DNA of 64,000 nt from Campylobacter concisus (GTDB lineage Bacteria; Campylobacterota; Campylobacteria; Campylobacterales; Campylobacteraceae): positions 930,001 to 994,000 of the forward strand of contig NZ_PIRO01000001.1 of assembly GCF_003048905.1 (NCBI RefSeq), in the 5' to 3' direction. The position numbers and the translations under genes were made by a program. The notes beneath the pieces are model-generated. The model worked only from the letters and a program-made list of their open reading frames with translations, searched no databases and was not told the origin of the DNA. Position 1 is the stretch's first letter. The number at the start of each line of letters is the position of its first letter. This document shows, piece after piece, positions 53,979 through 63,320 of the stretch.

Positions 53979-54473
53979 TTAAACCTTAGGCACAGTCATA
54001 GAACCAAACGGCAAGATGGCTATTTTTGCGTCCGCACCCTTTTTGCTCTCGCCTAAAAAGACCATCTCGTCGTGTTTGGAGTCGTGATCGTGAACTTCGC
54101 CTTTGACGTTAAGCTCCGCGTAAATCTCTTTGCCGAAGATCATCTCGTACTCATCGAGCGTGCCCTCTCTGTGGCAGCCGGTGGCGATGATGAAAATTTT
54201 ATTTTTATCGCGGATTTTCGGGTAAATTTGCTTTAAAACTTTTGCTGTCGGCGTAGGTCTCGTGCCGTCGTTTACGATGACGACGATCTTTTCATCGCCC
54301 GCGATAAACTCATCGAAGCTTTTTTGATTTATCGGATTTGCCAGAGCCTTTGCGATGAGTGCCGTTTCGTCGAATTTAGCCACGGGGTTGGGGTTAAAAA
54401 CTCCCAGTAAATTTTTTTCCGGAACGCTTAGGTCGATGATATCATCTTTGCCGTAGCGAATAGGAATTTGCAC
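53979..54473 (-). CDS. larA: internally deleted LarA (lactate racemase)
   Basis: Only 164 residues against about 420 for LarA. Residues 1-145 match the N-terminal domain: VIVNDGTRPTPTAKVLKQIY and IIATGCHREGTLDEYE (His101, equivalent to the cofactor-site His). The sequence then goes directly to DAKIAILPFGSMTVPKV, which looks like the last strand of full-length LarA proteins. So the middle, with the Lys that binds the NPN cofactor and a later nickel-ligand His, is missing in frame. The rest of the operon is intact. It may be inactive or have a new role. Confidence 0.8.
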   Translation of the reverse strand: MQIPIRYGKDDIIDLSVPEKNLLGVFNPNPVAKFDETALIAKALANPINQKSFDEFIAGDEKIVVIVNDGTRPTPTAKVLKQIYPKIRDKNKIFIIATGCHREGTLDEYEMIFGKEIYAELNVKGEVHDHDSKHDEMVFLGESKKGADAKIAILPFGSMTVPKV

Positions 54474-54629
54474 GTTTGTTCCTTAAGTATAATTATTAAT
54501 TTTTTATCTTAGGATTATATATAAATTTTTCTTTTAAATGTATTTAAAAAGGGTATTCAATTTTTAAATTTATAGAGCGGATAAAATTTATTATGGTTCT
54601 TTGTCAATAGTAGGGGTGTAAAAACACCT

Positions 54630-55374
54630 CTATCTATTGCAAAGACGTAAATATATCAATTTTCTAAATCTTTCATAGTTTCTTAGTCCATAAGATACTC
54701 TTTTTATTACTTTTATTTTGTTGTTATTTCCTTCTACAAACCCATTGTTTATTTTATATTCTACTATATTTATTATCTCTTTTTTCCAACTTGTTATTGT
54801 ATCTGCTAGTTTTATACTTTGCTTTATATTAAATACTCTCAATTTTTCAATTAATTGCTCTATTCTCCTTCTCATTGTCTTTACTGTCTTGCTCTCAAAC
54901 ATCTTGTAAAATTCTTTTATTATTCTATACATCTTTTTCAATGTCTTATCTACTTTTAATATCTCTTTTAATATTTCTTTTTGTCTTTGACTAAACTGAC
55001 TTATTGGGCTTTTACTTAGTATTTTCCAATATTTTTTTAACTTCTTATACTTTTCATTGTCTTTGTTAAATAATTCTACTCTTAAATCTCTTAATGCCCA
55101 TATCCCTTGTCTTATTACATGATATTTATCTGCTACTATTTGGGCCTGAACTATATTACTATTTATTTTACGCTTCTAAATGGCTTAAACATATCCATTA
55201 CAACTACTTGTGGTTGTATTTCAAATTCGTTTATTATATTTTTTATTGTTTGTGAATGTCTATTTCTTAATATATCTACTAGTTTACGGTTTTTATCATA
55301 CATCGCTAGCTGATATTTCTCTTTTTCTATATTTCCTTTAAATTCGTCTATATATATGACTGATGTATCTGGAG
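54630..55374 (-). pseudogene. ISL3-family transposase remnant
   Basis: From about 55374 the frame reads SPDTSVIYIDEFKGN, then VVVMDMFKPFRSVK (two catalytic Asp positions of ISL3 DDE transposases) and stops near 55170. In another frame it goes on AQIVADKYHVIRQGIWALRD and finally NNGFVEGNNNKIKVIKRVSY, RLRNYERFRKLIYLR-like, to 54630. The N-terminal zinc-binding/HTH part is missing and at least one frameshift is present. It is dead. Confidence 0.75.
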
Positions 55375-55391
55375 AGGCTTGTCTTTTTAGG

Positions 55392-55595
55392 GCGATTGCA
55401 TTTTATGATGGTGATATCAAGCACATTTATTTTGTTGCGGAGACTAAAGGGTCTATGAACTCTATGCAACTTCGCCAAATAGAAGAGTCCAAAATTCACT
55501 GTGCAAAGGAGCATTTTAAGGCTATTAGTAATGATAGCGTGGTCTATGACGTTGTGGATAGCTATAAATCGCTACTGGATAAAGTTATGAGGTAA
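55392..55595 (+). pseudogene. type III restriction enzyme (Res) C-terminal remnant
   Basis: The frame reads AIAFYDGDIKHIYFVAETKG, then EESKIHCAKEHFKAISNDSV and DVVDSYKSLLDKVM. This is the C-terminal end of Res subunits, whose nuclease domain carries the D/E-x-K (ETK) of the PD-(D/E)XK fold. It begins at the edge of the ISL3 remnant, so the insertion removed the rest of res and presumably mod. Confidence 0.78.
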
Positions 55596-55899
55596 AAAAT
55601 TTATTGGGAAGTTAGGTTGCAGTATAAAAGATCTTGTGCAATATTCCAAAAATGGTTATTGTGCTACTCCTTTTGAGGGAAAATTTGACTGCCATTTGTC
55701 AATATGGAAATCTGAGGTGATATTGCTTAAAACTCTACAAATAAAATACTCAGTATGATAGAAAATCACAGTGACTGACTTAATCTTGCCAGTTTTAGTT
55801 CGAATTAAATTTAAATATACAATTATCTTAACCAACCCATCCTTGTAAATTTATATAAATTGTAGTATTATACTCCTAAATATTTAAGGATAAAATACT
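55596..55899. other. intergenic before the DUF4143 ATPase
   Basis: No gene or clear repeat is seen. The last 40 bases hold an AT-rich promoter-like TATACTCC region and an AAGGAT ribosome site for the next gene. Confidence 0.35.
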
Positions 55900-57114
55900 A
55901 TGTACATCAAACGAGCCATAAGCGACGAAATAAAAGAGTATATGAAAAGCTTTCCTGTGCTTTTGATAAGCGGAGCTAGACAAGTTGGCAAATCAACCCT
56001 TGCTTTAAATTTAGATATACCAAACTACATAACACTTGACGATATAAATATATATGAAGCAGCGAGAAACGATCCAAAAGGCTTTATAGAGCATTGCGAT
56101 AAGCCCATAGTAATAGATGAGATACAAAGAGTGCCCATACTGCTTTTAGCAATAAAAGAATTTGTAGATAAAGATAGAACAAACGGGCAGTTTATACTAA
56201 CTGGCTCTGCAAATTTAAAAGGCTTTAAAGATATATCAGACTCACTTGCTGGTAGGATAGGCATAGTGGAACTCTATCCGCTTTCTCAAAAAGAGTTAAG
56301 CCATAGTGATGAAAATTTGATAGATATTTTAAGTGGCGATATAAGCCATCTTGCGCTAAAGAAGTATGACAACGACGGCTTATCTGAAAAGATCATAAAT
56401 GGCGGCTACCCGGAGATCACAAAGATAGGCTCAGAGAAATCAAAATACCTATGGTTTAGCTCGTACATAAGAACATATATAGAATCAGACGCCAAAGAGA
56501 TAGGCAACATAAGAAATATGGATAAATTTATCACGATGTACCGCTTGTGTATGCTAAGAAGTGGCAATATCTTTAATAAAAACGAGCTATGTCTAGAGTC
56601 TGGGCTTGACAATAAGACATTTGATAGCTATTTTAGCGTGCTTGAACATACATATCAGATCCAAAAGCTGCAACCGTATTTTAATAACGCTCTAAAAAGG
56701 CTCATAAAAACACCTAAAATTTTTGCTACCGACACAGGGGTGCTGGCACACTTACTACAAATTTCTTCAGCACAAGAGCTTGCAAATTCTTCATATAAAG
56801 GTGCTATATATGAGACATTTGTATTTGATGAGCTACTAAAGGCAAATACAAGTAGCAAAAAAAGAGCAAATATATATTATTATAGAACGAGCGATCAAAA
56901 AGAGATAGACTTTATCCTTGAGATATCAGGCAAACTCATAGCCATAGAGGTCAAGTCCTCAAAAACTATCAGCAAGGATGACTTTAAGCACATTCATCAT
57001 CTAAAAGAGAATTTGCAAAGTAAATTTGATAAGGGCATAGTTTTTTATGCTGGAGATACGGCTATAAAGCTAGATGACGATATGTTTGCATTGCCGTTTG
57101 GATTTATGGGGTGA
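55900..57114 (+). CDS. DUF4143 AAA-type ATPase
   Basis: A 404-residue ATPase of the AAA_14/DUF4143 type: Walker A ISGARQVGKSTLAL (about 23-36), Walker B KPIVIDEIQRVP (Asp73, Glu74) and sensor FILTGSANLKGF. The C-terminal half has YYYRTSDQKEIDFILEISG and LIAIEVKSSK, an REase-like D...ExK pattern. These proteins are widespread in islands and plasmids. Their role is not settled; DNA or toxin-related functions have been proposed. It stands alone, convergent with the mobilization genes. Confidence 0.87.
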   Translation: MYIKRAISDEIKEYMKSFPVLLISGARQVGKSTLALNLDIPNYITLDDINIYEAARNDPKGFIEHCDKPIVIDEIQRVPILLLAIKEFVDKDRTNGQFILTGSANLKGFKDISDSLAGRIGIVELYPLSQKELSHSDENLIDILSGDISHLALKKYDNDGLSEKIINGGYPEITKIGSEKSKYLWFSSYIRTYIESDAKEIGNIRNMDKFITMYRLCMLRSGNIFNKNELCLESGLDNKTFDSYFSVLEHTYQIQKLQPYFNNALKRLIKTPKIFATDTGVLAHLLQISSAQELANSSYKGAIYETFVFDELLKANTSSKKRANIYYYRTSDQKEIDFILEISGKLIAIEVKSSKTISKDDFKHIHHLKENLQSKFDKGIVFYAGDTAIKLDDDMFALPFGFMG

Positions 57115-57172
57115 GAGATGGCCAAGAAGATACAATGCTAATAATTTGGCTTCTATAACAGCTTACGATAAT

Positions 57173-59623
57173 CTACCTTCCCAAACCATCATACCCTGAC
57201 TTTACACTCTGTTCTTTAGTCTCTATCATATTCGATGGTTGTTTTGATTGCTCTACTCCAAAATTCTTATCAAGTCCTTGATCGTATAGCTCTTGCTTTG
57301 TTATTTTTAGTGAGCCAAATAATATATGATCCTCTGTTAGATATATCTTATCTGTTTTATAACGCTCCTTTAGCTTATTAAAACCTTGCATATCCTGCCA
57401 ATCTTTCATATATGTTTTTATATTATAAATTAAGCCTTTATAGTTAATCTTAGCTATATCCGATAGATATTTTTTAAAGTTTTCTATTCTATTGATAAAT
57501 ACCAAATAGTATCTATTTATATCTAGATGGTCATCAATACCTTTTACGAAGCTTTCATATTCATTTTGTGTAATACCTAGCTTTTGAATGAGATCATCAT
57601 TAAAAAACCCAGTTTTTATCTTTCTAGCTGCTTCATAAAATTTATCTCTAATGTAGATATATGGAGTATAGTGTCTATTTTGGCTAAAAGAATAGGCTGT
57701 GTTTTCTTCTGGCAAGTATAGATATCTGCCACTATTGCCAGAAAGTATTTGATGATTTTTATATTCTTTAAGCACAGTACTCTCGTCAAAGTATTCTATT
57801 AACTCTTTTATAGAAATCTTTGATGATATAGCCTGATAGCTTGCTCTTTTAATATGTGAGTTGGTATCTTTTGGTTCATGGCTAAGCTCATATTTTCTTT
57901 GATTTTGTAAATCTTCATATATGGCTTTAATATCCATATTATTAATATCTGTTTTTAAGCCAGCATCTTCAATGGCTCTTGTATTATCCAAAGTTTTTCC
58001 ACGAATGCTTACAACCTCAGATCCTGGCACTGGAGTGTAGTGAAATTTACTAGGATATAGGCTGGAGTTATTTACTATGTTACATAACCCAAGCTCTCTT
58101 GTTATCTCTTTTATGTATTCATCATATTCATTTAAGCTTGGAGCCTTTGTTGTGGGTATGATGAGTTTAAATTTCTCTAATTTTGTATCCGGTGCTTGAT
58201 AGGTGGTTGGGTATATGAAGCCTTTTATTCCTTTACTTTGTAGTAAATTTTGAGCATCATTTGCAGTAAATTTAGAGTTATCTATATCATATATAAGCGT
58301 AGGAGTTATGCCATCAATACCGCTAGCTTCTTCACTTTTATCTTTGAAACTTGCCACTGATATAGCTGAATAGTTTTTAAGTATTGATTTTAGATTGTAT
58401 GGCTCTATTTGTATCGTTTTCCAGCTATTTAACACTTGAGCCTTTAGGTCTTTATTTGGCGCGCCAAAGTCACTGCTTACGCTTAATGTTATCTTTGGCT
58501 CATTTTTATTGGCTCGAAGTTCTATAAGCATTTGCTCTAGCTCATTAACTACGTGAAATAACGCTCCTTTTCTGCCATTATAGACTATCTTACACATTAG
58601 ATCAGTTAGATTATAAGTTCCCTTAAACCCATCCACTCTTACTTTATATTTGTCATTTACCATTTCAGGTTTTGCGGTGATGTTAAATTTTGCATTGATC
58701 ATAGGCAAGAATTCTCTTATATCCACTGCATTAAGTCTCTTTGCCCTATCATAGTAGTCTTTTTTGAAACTCTCGTCTTCTTCTATCATTCTTAATAGAT
58801 AATCAGCTGTAGAATTTTTAGCATCAGCTAGTAGCTCTTCAACACTTATATTTTGCTCTTTTGTATTGGCTTTTGGCTCGATCACAACATCTGTTTCTAT
58901 CTTTATCCGTGTATCTTTTTCTTTGCCTTTCTTAACCTTTTGTGCTGCACTTTTAAAGCTTTCATATTGTTTATTTAGTTGGTCTTCATCCATGCCTAAA
59001 GGCTCTATATTATTTAGACCATACTTGTTAGATAAGATGTCATTAACCACTCTTTTAAATTTCTCTGCTGATTTAGCCATAACAGCTTTTACTTGTTGCT
59101 TGGCTGCACCTTTTGTATATATGACTCCACCAGTTTTTACGCTATGAGTAAATTTCATATTTTCAAAAGAGACTATCAGATGAATATGAGGCTCTCTTTT
59201 TAACGGTTCGCCATTTTTATGTTTTTTATTTAATACTCTGTTTTCTAGTGCCCCTTCTGGGCGAGGAATATATGGCTCTTCTTTGATTATAGGCAGATGA
59301 GCTTCAGCATAAAAAAGTAGCTCATCTATGTCGTGATTTGGGAAAGTTAGCCTCAAAAAATCCATTATAAACTCATCTATATTGCCACTTTCATATAGCT
59401 TGTTCCACTCCTCTGAAGTAAAAGACAAGGATATATGATAGTAGTTATGTTTCTTATTCTTTTTATTGCTCTGGTGTTTTTCAGACATCTCGATAAGATC
59501 TAAATTTCCAGCTAGTATCAATCTATCATCTTTTTCATCTCTAGTTAGCTTTGAATCTCTTTTCTTGCCAGTTTTTAGATAATCAGCTATGCCTTTTTCT
59601 CCCTTTGAGATCTTAACTATCAT
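57173..59623 (-). CDS. relaxase with a primase-like central domain
   Basis: An 816-residue protein. The N-terminal 170 residues look like a relaxase: NYYHISLSFTSEEW (His63) and EPHIHLIVSFEN (His146, His148). Residues about 440-500 have GITPTLIYDIDNSKF (Asp446, Asp448), then GIKGFIYPTTYQAPDTKLEK and KLIIPT, which recalls archaeo-eukaryotic primase-type domains (D-h-D, then a T-T-x-x-x-x-P loop). The His that such loops carry is a Gln here. MobA of RSF1010 is a known relaxase-primase fusion. The relaxase call is firm by context; the primase part is tentative. It overlaps the MobC-like gene by 11 bp. Confidence 0.68.
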   Translation of the reverse strand: MIVKISKGEKGIADYLKTGKKRDSKLTRDEKDDRLILAGNLDLIEMSEKHQSNKKNKKHNYYHISLSFTSEEWNKLYESGNIDEFIMDFLRLTFPNHDIDELLFYAEAHLPIIKEEPYIPRPEGALENRVLNKKHKNGEPLKREPHIHLIVSFENMKFTHSVKTGGVIYTKGAAKQQVKAVMAKSAEKFKRVVNDILSNKYGLNNIEPLGMDEDQLNKQYESFKSAAQKVKKGKEKDTRIKIETDVVIEPKANTKEQNISVEELLADAKNSTADYLLRMIEEDESFKKDYYDRAKRLNAVDIREFLPMINAKFNITAKPEMVNDKYKVRVDGFKGTYNLTDLMCKIVYNGRKGALFHVVNELEQMLIELRANKNEPKITLSVSSDFGAPNKDLKAQVLNSWKTIQIEPYNLKSILKNYSAISVASFKDKSEEASGIDGITPTLIYDIDNSKFTANDAQNLLQSKGIKGFIYPTTYQAPDTKLEKFKLIIPTTKAPSLNEYDEYIKEITRELGLCNIVNNSSLYPSKFHYTPVPGSEVVSIRGKTLDNTRAIEDAGLKTDINNMDIKAIYEDLQNQRKYELSHEPKDTNSHIKRASYQAISSKISIKELIEYFDESTVLKEYKNHQILSGNSGRYLYLPEENTAYSFSQNRHYTPYIYIRDKFYEAARKIKTGFFNDDLIQKLGITQNEYESFVKGIDDHLDINRYYLVFINRIENFKKYLSDIAKINYKGLIYNIKTYMKDWQDMQGFNKLKERYKTDKIYLTEDHILFGSLKITKQELYDQGLDKNFGVEQSKQPSNMIETKEQSVKSGYDGLGR

Positions 59624-59975
59624 ATCTACTCCTTATTAGGCTTAAAATTTCAGTTAGCACTGATTGAATTTTGTACAAATCTTCTTGTGCTCGCAGTATC
59701 ACTTCTAAAGCTATATTACCACTGGTCTTATAAGCTATATTTAGTTTCTTTGCTATTTGATTAATGTTATTAAAAGGTCTAGCAAAATTTGCAATGATTG
59801 CTGGATATAGCTCTTTCTTTTTTATGGATTCAGAATTTACAGTGCCATTATCTATAAGATAGGAAATGATTTCTGATCTTGACATATCTAACTCTAGAGC
59901 TATTTTAGATAACTTATCGTATTGTTGATAAGTGATCCTTGCGGAGAGCACCTTATCCTTGACATTTTTTGACAT
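59613..59975 (-). CDS. MobC-like relaxosome protein
   Basis: I start at ATG 59975 (MSKNVKDKVLSARITYQQYD) because an AAAGGAT site precedes it. The protein of 120 residues has a ribbon-helix-helix-like start (LSARITYQQYDKLSKIALEL, then MSRSEIISYLI) and FARPFNNINQIAKKLNIAYK, the MobC signature N-x-N-Q-I-A. It should bind oriT next to the gene. It overlaps the relaxase start by 11 bp. Confidence 0.8.
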   Translation of the reverse strand: MSKNVKDKVLSARITYQQYDKLSKIALELDMSRSEIISYLIDNGTVNSESIKKKELYPAIIANFARPFNNINQIAKKLNIAYKTSGNIALEVILRAQEDLYKIQSVLTEILSLIRSRYDS

Positions 59976-60006
59976 ATGATATCCTTTCATAAAATGTGAT
60001 AGCGAG

Positions 60007-60109
60007 AAGAAGCGTTTTAACGCTTCTTACATCTAGCATTGTAGCTCTCGGCAGAGCAAGATTATACAAGGTATGAAAACGAAGTGTCATACCTTGTATG
60101 TGTCTTGCT
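60007..60109. other. candidate oriT with nested inverted repeats
   Basis: Two perfect inverted repeats lie between the MobC-like gene and the accessory gene: AAGAAGCGTT-TT-AACGCTTCTT (60007-60028) and TACAAGGTATGA with TCATACCTTGTA (60065-60098). The latter is extended outward by AGCAAGA (60055-60061) and TCTTGCT (60103-60109). No T run follows, so termination is unlikely. The position upstream of a mobC-relaxase pair is where oriT usually lies. Confidence 0.6.
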
Positions 60110-60127
60110 ATTAGAAAAATTTGCTTA

Positions 60128-60673
60128 CTACTGAACACTGCTGTCACCATTTGTGTTTAGCCATTTAGTAAAATCTTCGCTAGCTTTTTGGCTATCTTGA
60201 TTGTAGATATGAATGATAAAACCTTTAAGATTAGACACGTTATAAAGTGCTTTATCTAGCCTATTTTGTAGTGCAGCTTTGGTTTCATTTGTCTTATGGC
60301 TATCATAAAACAAGTAGCCAAAAAAGAAGAGTGCTTCTATAAATAAAAAGGCAATTAATGCATATACTATCTTTTTCATCAAAGAGCTAAAAGATGAGTT
60401 AATCTTTGATATAGTTTTATCTGCACTCTTTAGAGTATTTTGAAAGTTGTTTTGGACCTCTTTTGCTGCACTTATAAGTTCGGTACTTCCTTGCTTTATT
60501 AGCTCTATTTTTTCTTTAAAATCTCCATTAAAACTATCCGCAGTTTTATTAAAAAGCTCAATATTATTTCTAATATTTTCACTAACCTTATTGCCCATTT
60601 CAACATGTTCTTGTAGTGCAATTACGGCATTTGCCGCAACTGCTGTATCACTACTCTTGATTGTTAGCGCCAT
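60128..60673 (-). CDS. membrane-anchored coiled-coil mobilization accessory protein
   Basis: A 181-residue protein with helical heptads over residues 20-100, one membrane segment (IVYALIAFLFIEALFFFGYLF) and a short C-terminal domain. In layout it resembles MbeB-like or MobB-like proteins that bind relaxosomes to the membrane, but sequence similarity is not evident. It overlaps the upstream 100-residue gene by 23 bp and precedes the candidate oriT. Confidence 0.55.
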   Translation of the reverse strand: MALTIKSSDTAVAANAVIALQEHVEMGNKVSENIRNNIELFNKTADSFNGDFKEKIELIKQGSTELISAAKEVQNNFQNTLKSADKTISKINSSFSSLMKKIVYALIAFLFIEALFFFGYLFYDSHKTNETKAALQNRLDKALYNVSNLKGFIIHIYNQDSQKASEDFTKWLNTNGDSSVQ

Positions 60674-60953
60674 TGCTTAGCTCCTCACTTTCTTTCTTGT
60701 CTTCTTTGGGCTCTGGAATATGACATGCATCAGAGGGTTGATTTGCATTTTTTGCATCATACTCTTTCCTCCATTTGGAAAATTCCTTGTTTGATAGCTT
60801 TACGCTATAACGATTTTCGATTACTAATCTGCACTCTTTGATCGTAGCTTGTTGTGGAAACAAGGCTTCAAAGCATGCTTGTTTAATCTCTTCTTTTGTT
60901 TTATTTTTTCTAATAGCCTTTAAATCATTTAAAATTATTTTTTTATTTGGCAT
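60651..60953 (-). CDS. small basic protein of the mobilization operon
   Basis: A 100-residue protein with a basic helical N-terminus (NKKIILNDLKAIRKNKTKEE) and VIENRYSVKLSNKEFSKWRKEY, which may be a DNA-binding helix pair. The C-terminal 30 residues are acidic and probably disordered. It is the first gene of this operon, with an AAAGGAG ribosome site. Function unknown; autoregulation or oriT binding is possible. Confidence 0.5.
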   Translation of the reverse strand: MPNKKIILNDLKAIRKNKTKEEIKQACFEALFPQQATIKECRLVIENRYSVKLSNKEFSKWRKEYDAKNANQPSDACHIPEPKEDKKESEELSNGANNQE

Positions 60954-61594
60954 TTTTTCTCCTTTTTGCCATTTAAAAAATCAAGAGACAGCAATAGCCA
61001 TCTCACCGAATAGACATACCTATAGTGTGCCCAATAAACTCAATATGGTTGGTACTAATGAAGTTTTTTATTTAAGTATTTTAAAAGTAGAGAACGATTA
61101 CAATAAGAGTGTCACCAACTTAATGTGGGGGTTCTCTTTTAATTACTTAAATAGAACCTCTGCTTTTAACTAATTTTAATCATCTTAATCTCCTTTGGTT
61201 AAAAATATTTTATTTTTAAAAATTGTGAGCATTATAATCTTTTTTTATAGTCGAGTCAATGAATTTGATAGTAAGTAGAATAAAAAAATGGTTTTATGTT
61301 TTAAAAAGCACGATATATCAAGGGGTTTTTACTTATAATTGATTGTATAGCATAAAAATACTTATAAATTACTTAATGCTCGTATTTATACGAGGAATCG
61401 AAACAAATATCTTAAAATTACAGACCAAAAGTGACTTTTTTTTGAGTATAAAAATAAAAATATTATTAATAACACATACATTTTTAAATTACCAAATAAA
61501 AAATTATTACATAATCATCAATTGCGTACCAAATACTCTCCAAGCAAATTCTCAAATTTTACCTTTAGATATTTTGGATCTTTTATTTTTATAA
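60954..61594. other. intergenic between mobilization operon and IS
   Basis: No supported gene. The stretch is very AT-rich. An AGAGAAC / GTTCTCT pair 36 bases apart (about 61091-61140) is the only repeat I noticed, and it is probably meaningless. Confidence 0.35.
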
Positions 61595-62339
61595 GGCTCA
61601 AGATAAGTTAGGCGGATTCTCTCTTATCAATTTCAACAGTTTCTGATATAAGTTTTCCTGTGTAGTTTTAGTATTATATCTAAATTCACACTCCTTTAGA
61701 TGAAGTAAAAAATTCTCTTTCTTGATGCCTTTAAATTTAGCTAGTCTATGTTTAGCGTATCCCCAGAAATTTTCTATGCCATTTATATGGTTTTTACCAT
61801 TAGCAAATTCATTCTTAGAATGCTTTACTCTATAATGAGCTAAAGCTGCATAATCTACTAATCCATCATAAGCTTTCCAACAATCAGAGTATATAGTAGA
61901 GCTATCAAGCTCGCTATATTGCGATAGTATTGGTATTAGTTCACTAGCAGAGCAGTTCTTAACTATTTGGGTATAGACTTTGCCATCTCTTTTAAGCATA
62001 CCGAACACCGGAGTTTTATTTGCTGCTCCTCTACCTCTCTTACCTCTTACTCTTTTAGCTCCGAAGTAGCTTTCGTCAATCTCTATCTCACCTGAAAACT
62101 TACTTATTTTTTCACACTCACTAGCCATTAAAATTCTGATGTTTTTTAGAATTTTGTTGATGGAAATTCTAGAAATCCCGGTTAAATTTGCTATTTTAGT
62201 AGCCTCTATATCCTCTGCAAAATACTTGAGAATTTCTCTAAATTTCTTCTGCGAAATTCGGGAACGGACTATATACTTATTTTTCATCGGCAGGATCATA
62301 GTTAAAACTCCTTTGAAAGTTTTTAACTTATCTTGAGCC
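61595..62339 (-). mobile_element. IS1595-family insertion sequence
   Basis: A 745-bp element with perfect 16-bp terminal inverted repeats, GGCTCAAGATAAGTTA at the left (61595-61610) and its complement at the right (62324-62339). It holds one transposase gene that fills the element. The 8 bp on either side (TTTTATAA and TTTAATTA) are not identical, so a target duplication is not evident. Confidence 0.88.
61598..62299 (-). CDS. IS1595-type (ISXO2-like) transposase
   Basis: A 233-residue transposase. GEIEIDESYFGAKRVRGKRG has the first Asp, DSSTIYSDCWKAYDGL the second, and HINGIENFWGYAKHRLAKF the third acidic/Asn position with the typical N-x-x-E-x-F-W block of the family. The N-terminus has a helix-turn-helix (ATKIANLTGISRISINKILK) but lacks the zinc ribbon that longer members carry. 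The stop lies in the left terminal repeat. It seems intact. Confidence 0.9.
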   Translation of the reverse strand: MILPMKNKYIVRSRISQKKFREILKYFAEDIEATKIANLTGISRISINKILKNIRILMASECEKISKFSGEIEIDESYFGAKRVRGKRGRGAANKTPVFGMLKRDGKVYTQIVKNCSASELIPILSQYSELDSSTIYSDCWKAYDGLVDYAALAHYRVKHSKNEFANGKNHINGIENFWGYAKHRLAKFKGIKKENFLLHLKECEFRYNTKTTQENLYQKLLKLIRENPPNLS

Positions 62340-62384
62340 TTTAATTATATTGACGTGAGCGGAGCTAATCCGCTTGGTCTAAAT

Positions 62385-63320
62385 TTAACACAAGTTTAAA
62401 TTTTTAAAATATGCTATTGTGCGTTCCAGCCCGTCTTTGATACCTATTTTAGGTGTCCAACCAAGTAGTTCTTTTGCGAGAGTAATATCCGGCTTTCTCC
62501 TTTTAGGATCATCGGACGGAAGTTCTTTGTATATGATGGGTGATTTTGAATTCGTCAAAGATATAATTATATGTGCTATCTCTTTTATGCTATATTCTTC
62601 TGGATTGCCGATATTTACTGGGCCCATTATATCTGTGTTCATAAATTTCACAAGCACATCCAACGTATCGTCAATATAACAAAAGCTTCTCGTTTGCGAC
62701 CCATCACCAAAGATCGTTATATCGCTATTTTTAAGAGCTTGCACTATAAAATTACTGATTACTCGTCCATCGTTTTTAGCCATATTTGGACCATAGCAGT
62801 TAAAAAGACGCACAATTTTTACATCGACATAATATTGTTGCTTGTAACTACTGCACAAGGCCTCGGCAGCTCTTTTTCCCTCGTCATAACAAGCTCTAAT
62901 ACCGATAGGATTTACATTCCCCCAGTAGTCCTCTTTTTGTGGATGCTGCTTTGGGTCGCCGTATACTTCACTGGTTGAGGCTTGCAATATCTTCGCTCCG
63001 TATTTTTTTGCAAGACGCAAACAATTTGTTGCGCCAAACACACAAGTTTCAATAGTCTTCACAGGATCTGCTTGATATTTTACGGGCGAAGCCGGACATG
63101 CTAGATTATAAATTTCATCGATAAAATAATCAAACGGCTTAGTAATATCATGCTCTATAAGAGTAAAATTTGGATAATTTTTTAGATGGGCTATATTCTC
63201 GCTCGCTCCAGTACTTAAGTCATCAAGACATAGCACATTATGATACTCTTTTACAAACCTTGTGCATAAATGAGACCCGATAAAGCCGGCCCCGCCGGTA
63301 ACTAAAATAGTTTTATTCAT
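62385..63320 (-). CDS. UDP-glucuronate decarboxylase-like SDR (UXS)
   Basis: I start at ATG 63320 ([20 protein letters not shown]), because the longer frame from 63392 runs through the upstream gene. The 311-residue extended SDR has GGAGFIG for [36 protein letters not shown] and a YDEGKRAAE active-site Tyr/Lys. These features are those of UDP-glucuronic acid decarboxylase, which makes UDP-xylose-type sugars for surface glycans. It overlaps the radical SAM gene by 8 bp, so the two are co-expressed. A related epimerase activity cannot be excluded. Confidence 0.85.
   Translation of the reverse strand: MNKTILVTGGAGFIGSHLCTRFVKEYHNVLCLDDLSTGASENIAHLKNYPNFTLIEHDITKPFDYFIDEIYNLACPASPVKYQADPVKTIETCVFGATNCLRLAKKYGAKILQASTSEVYGDPKQHPQKEDYWGNVNPIGIRACYDEGKRAAEALCSSYKQQYYVDVKIVRLFNCYGPNMAKNDGRVISNFIVQALKNSDITIFGDGSQTRSFCYIDDTLDVLVKFMNTDIMGPVNIGNPEEYSIKEIAHIIISLTNSKSPIIYKELPSDDPKRRKPDITLAKELLGWTPKIGIKDGLERTIAYFKNLNLC

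Noticed and set aside
55900-57114. DUF4143 ATPase as part of the type III R-M remnant
   Set aside because: About 300 bp without genes and its own ribosome site separate it from the Res fragment; DUF4143 proteins are usually stand-alone island genes.
61091-61140. AGAGAAC/GTTCTCT inverted pair
   Set aside because: Only 7 bp with a 36-base gap and no gene context; expected by chance.
61587-62347. 8-bp target duplication around the IS1595-type element
   Set aside because: The flanking octamers TTTTATAA and TTTAATTA differ at several positions, and similarity is expected by chance in such AT-rich DNA.
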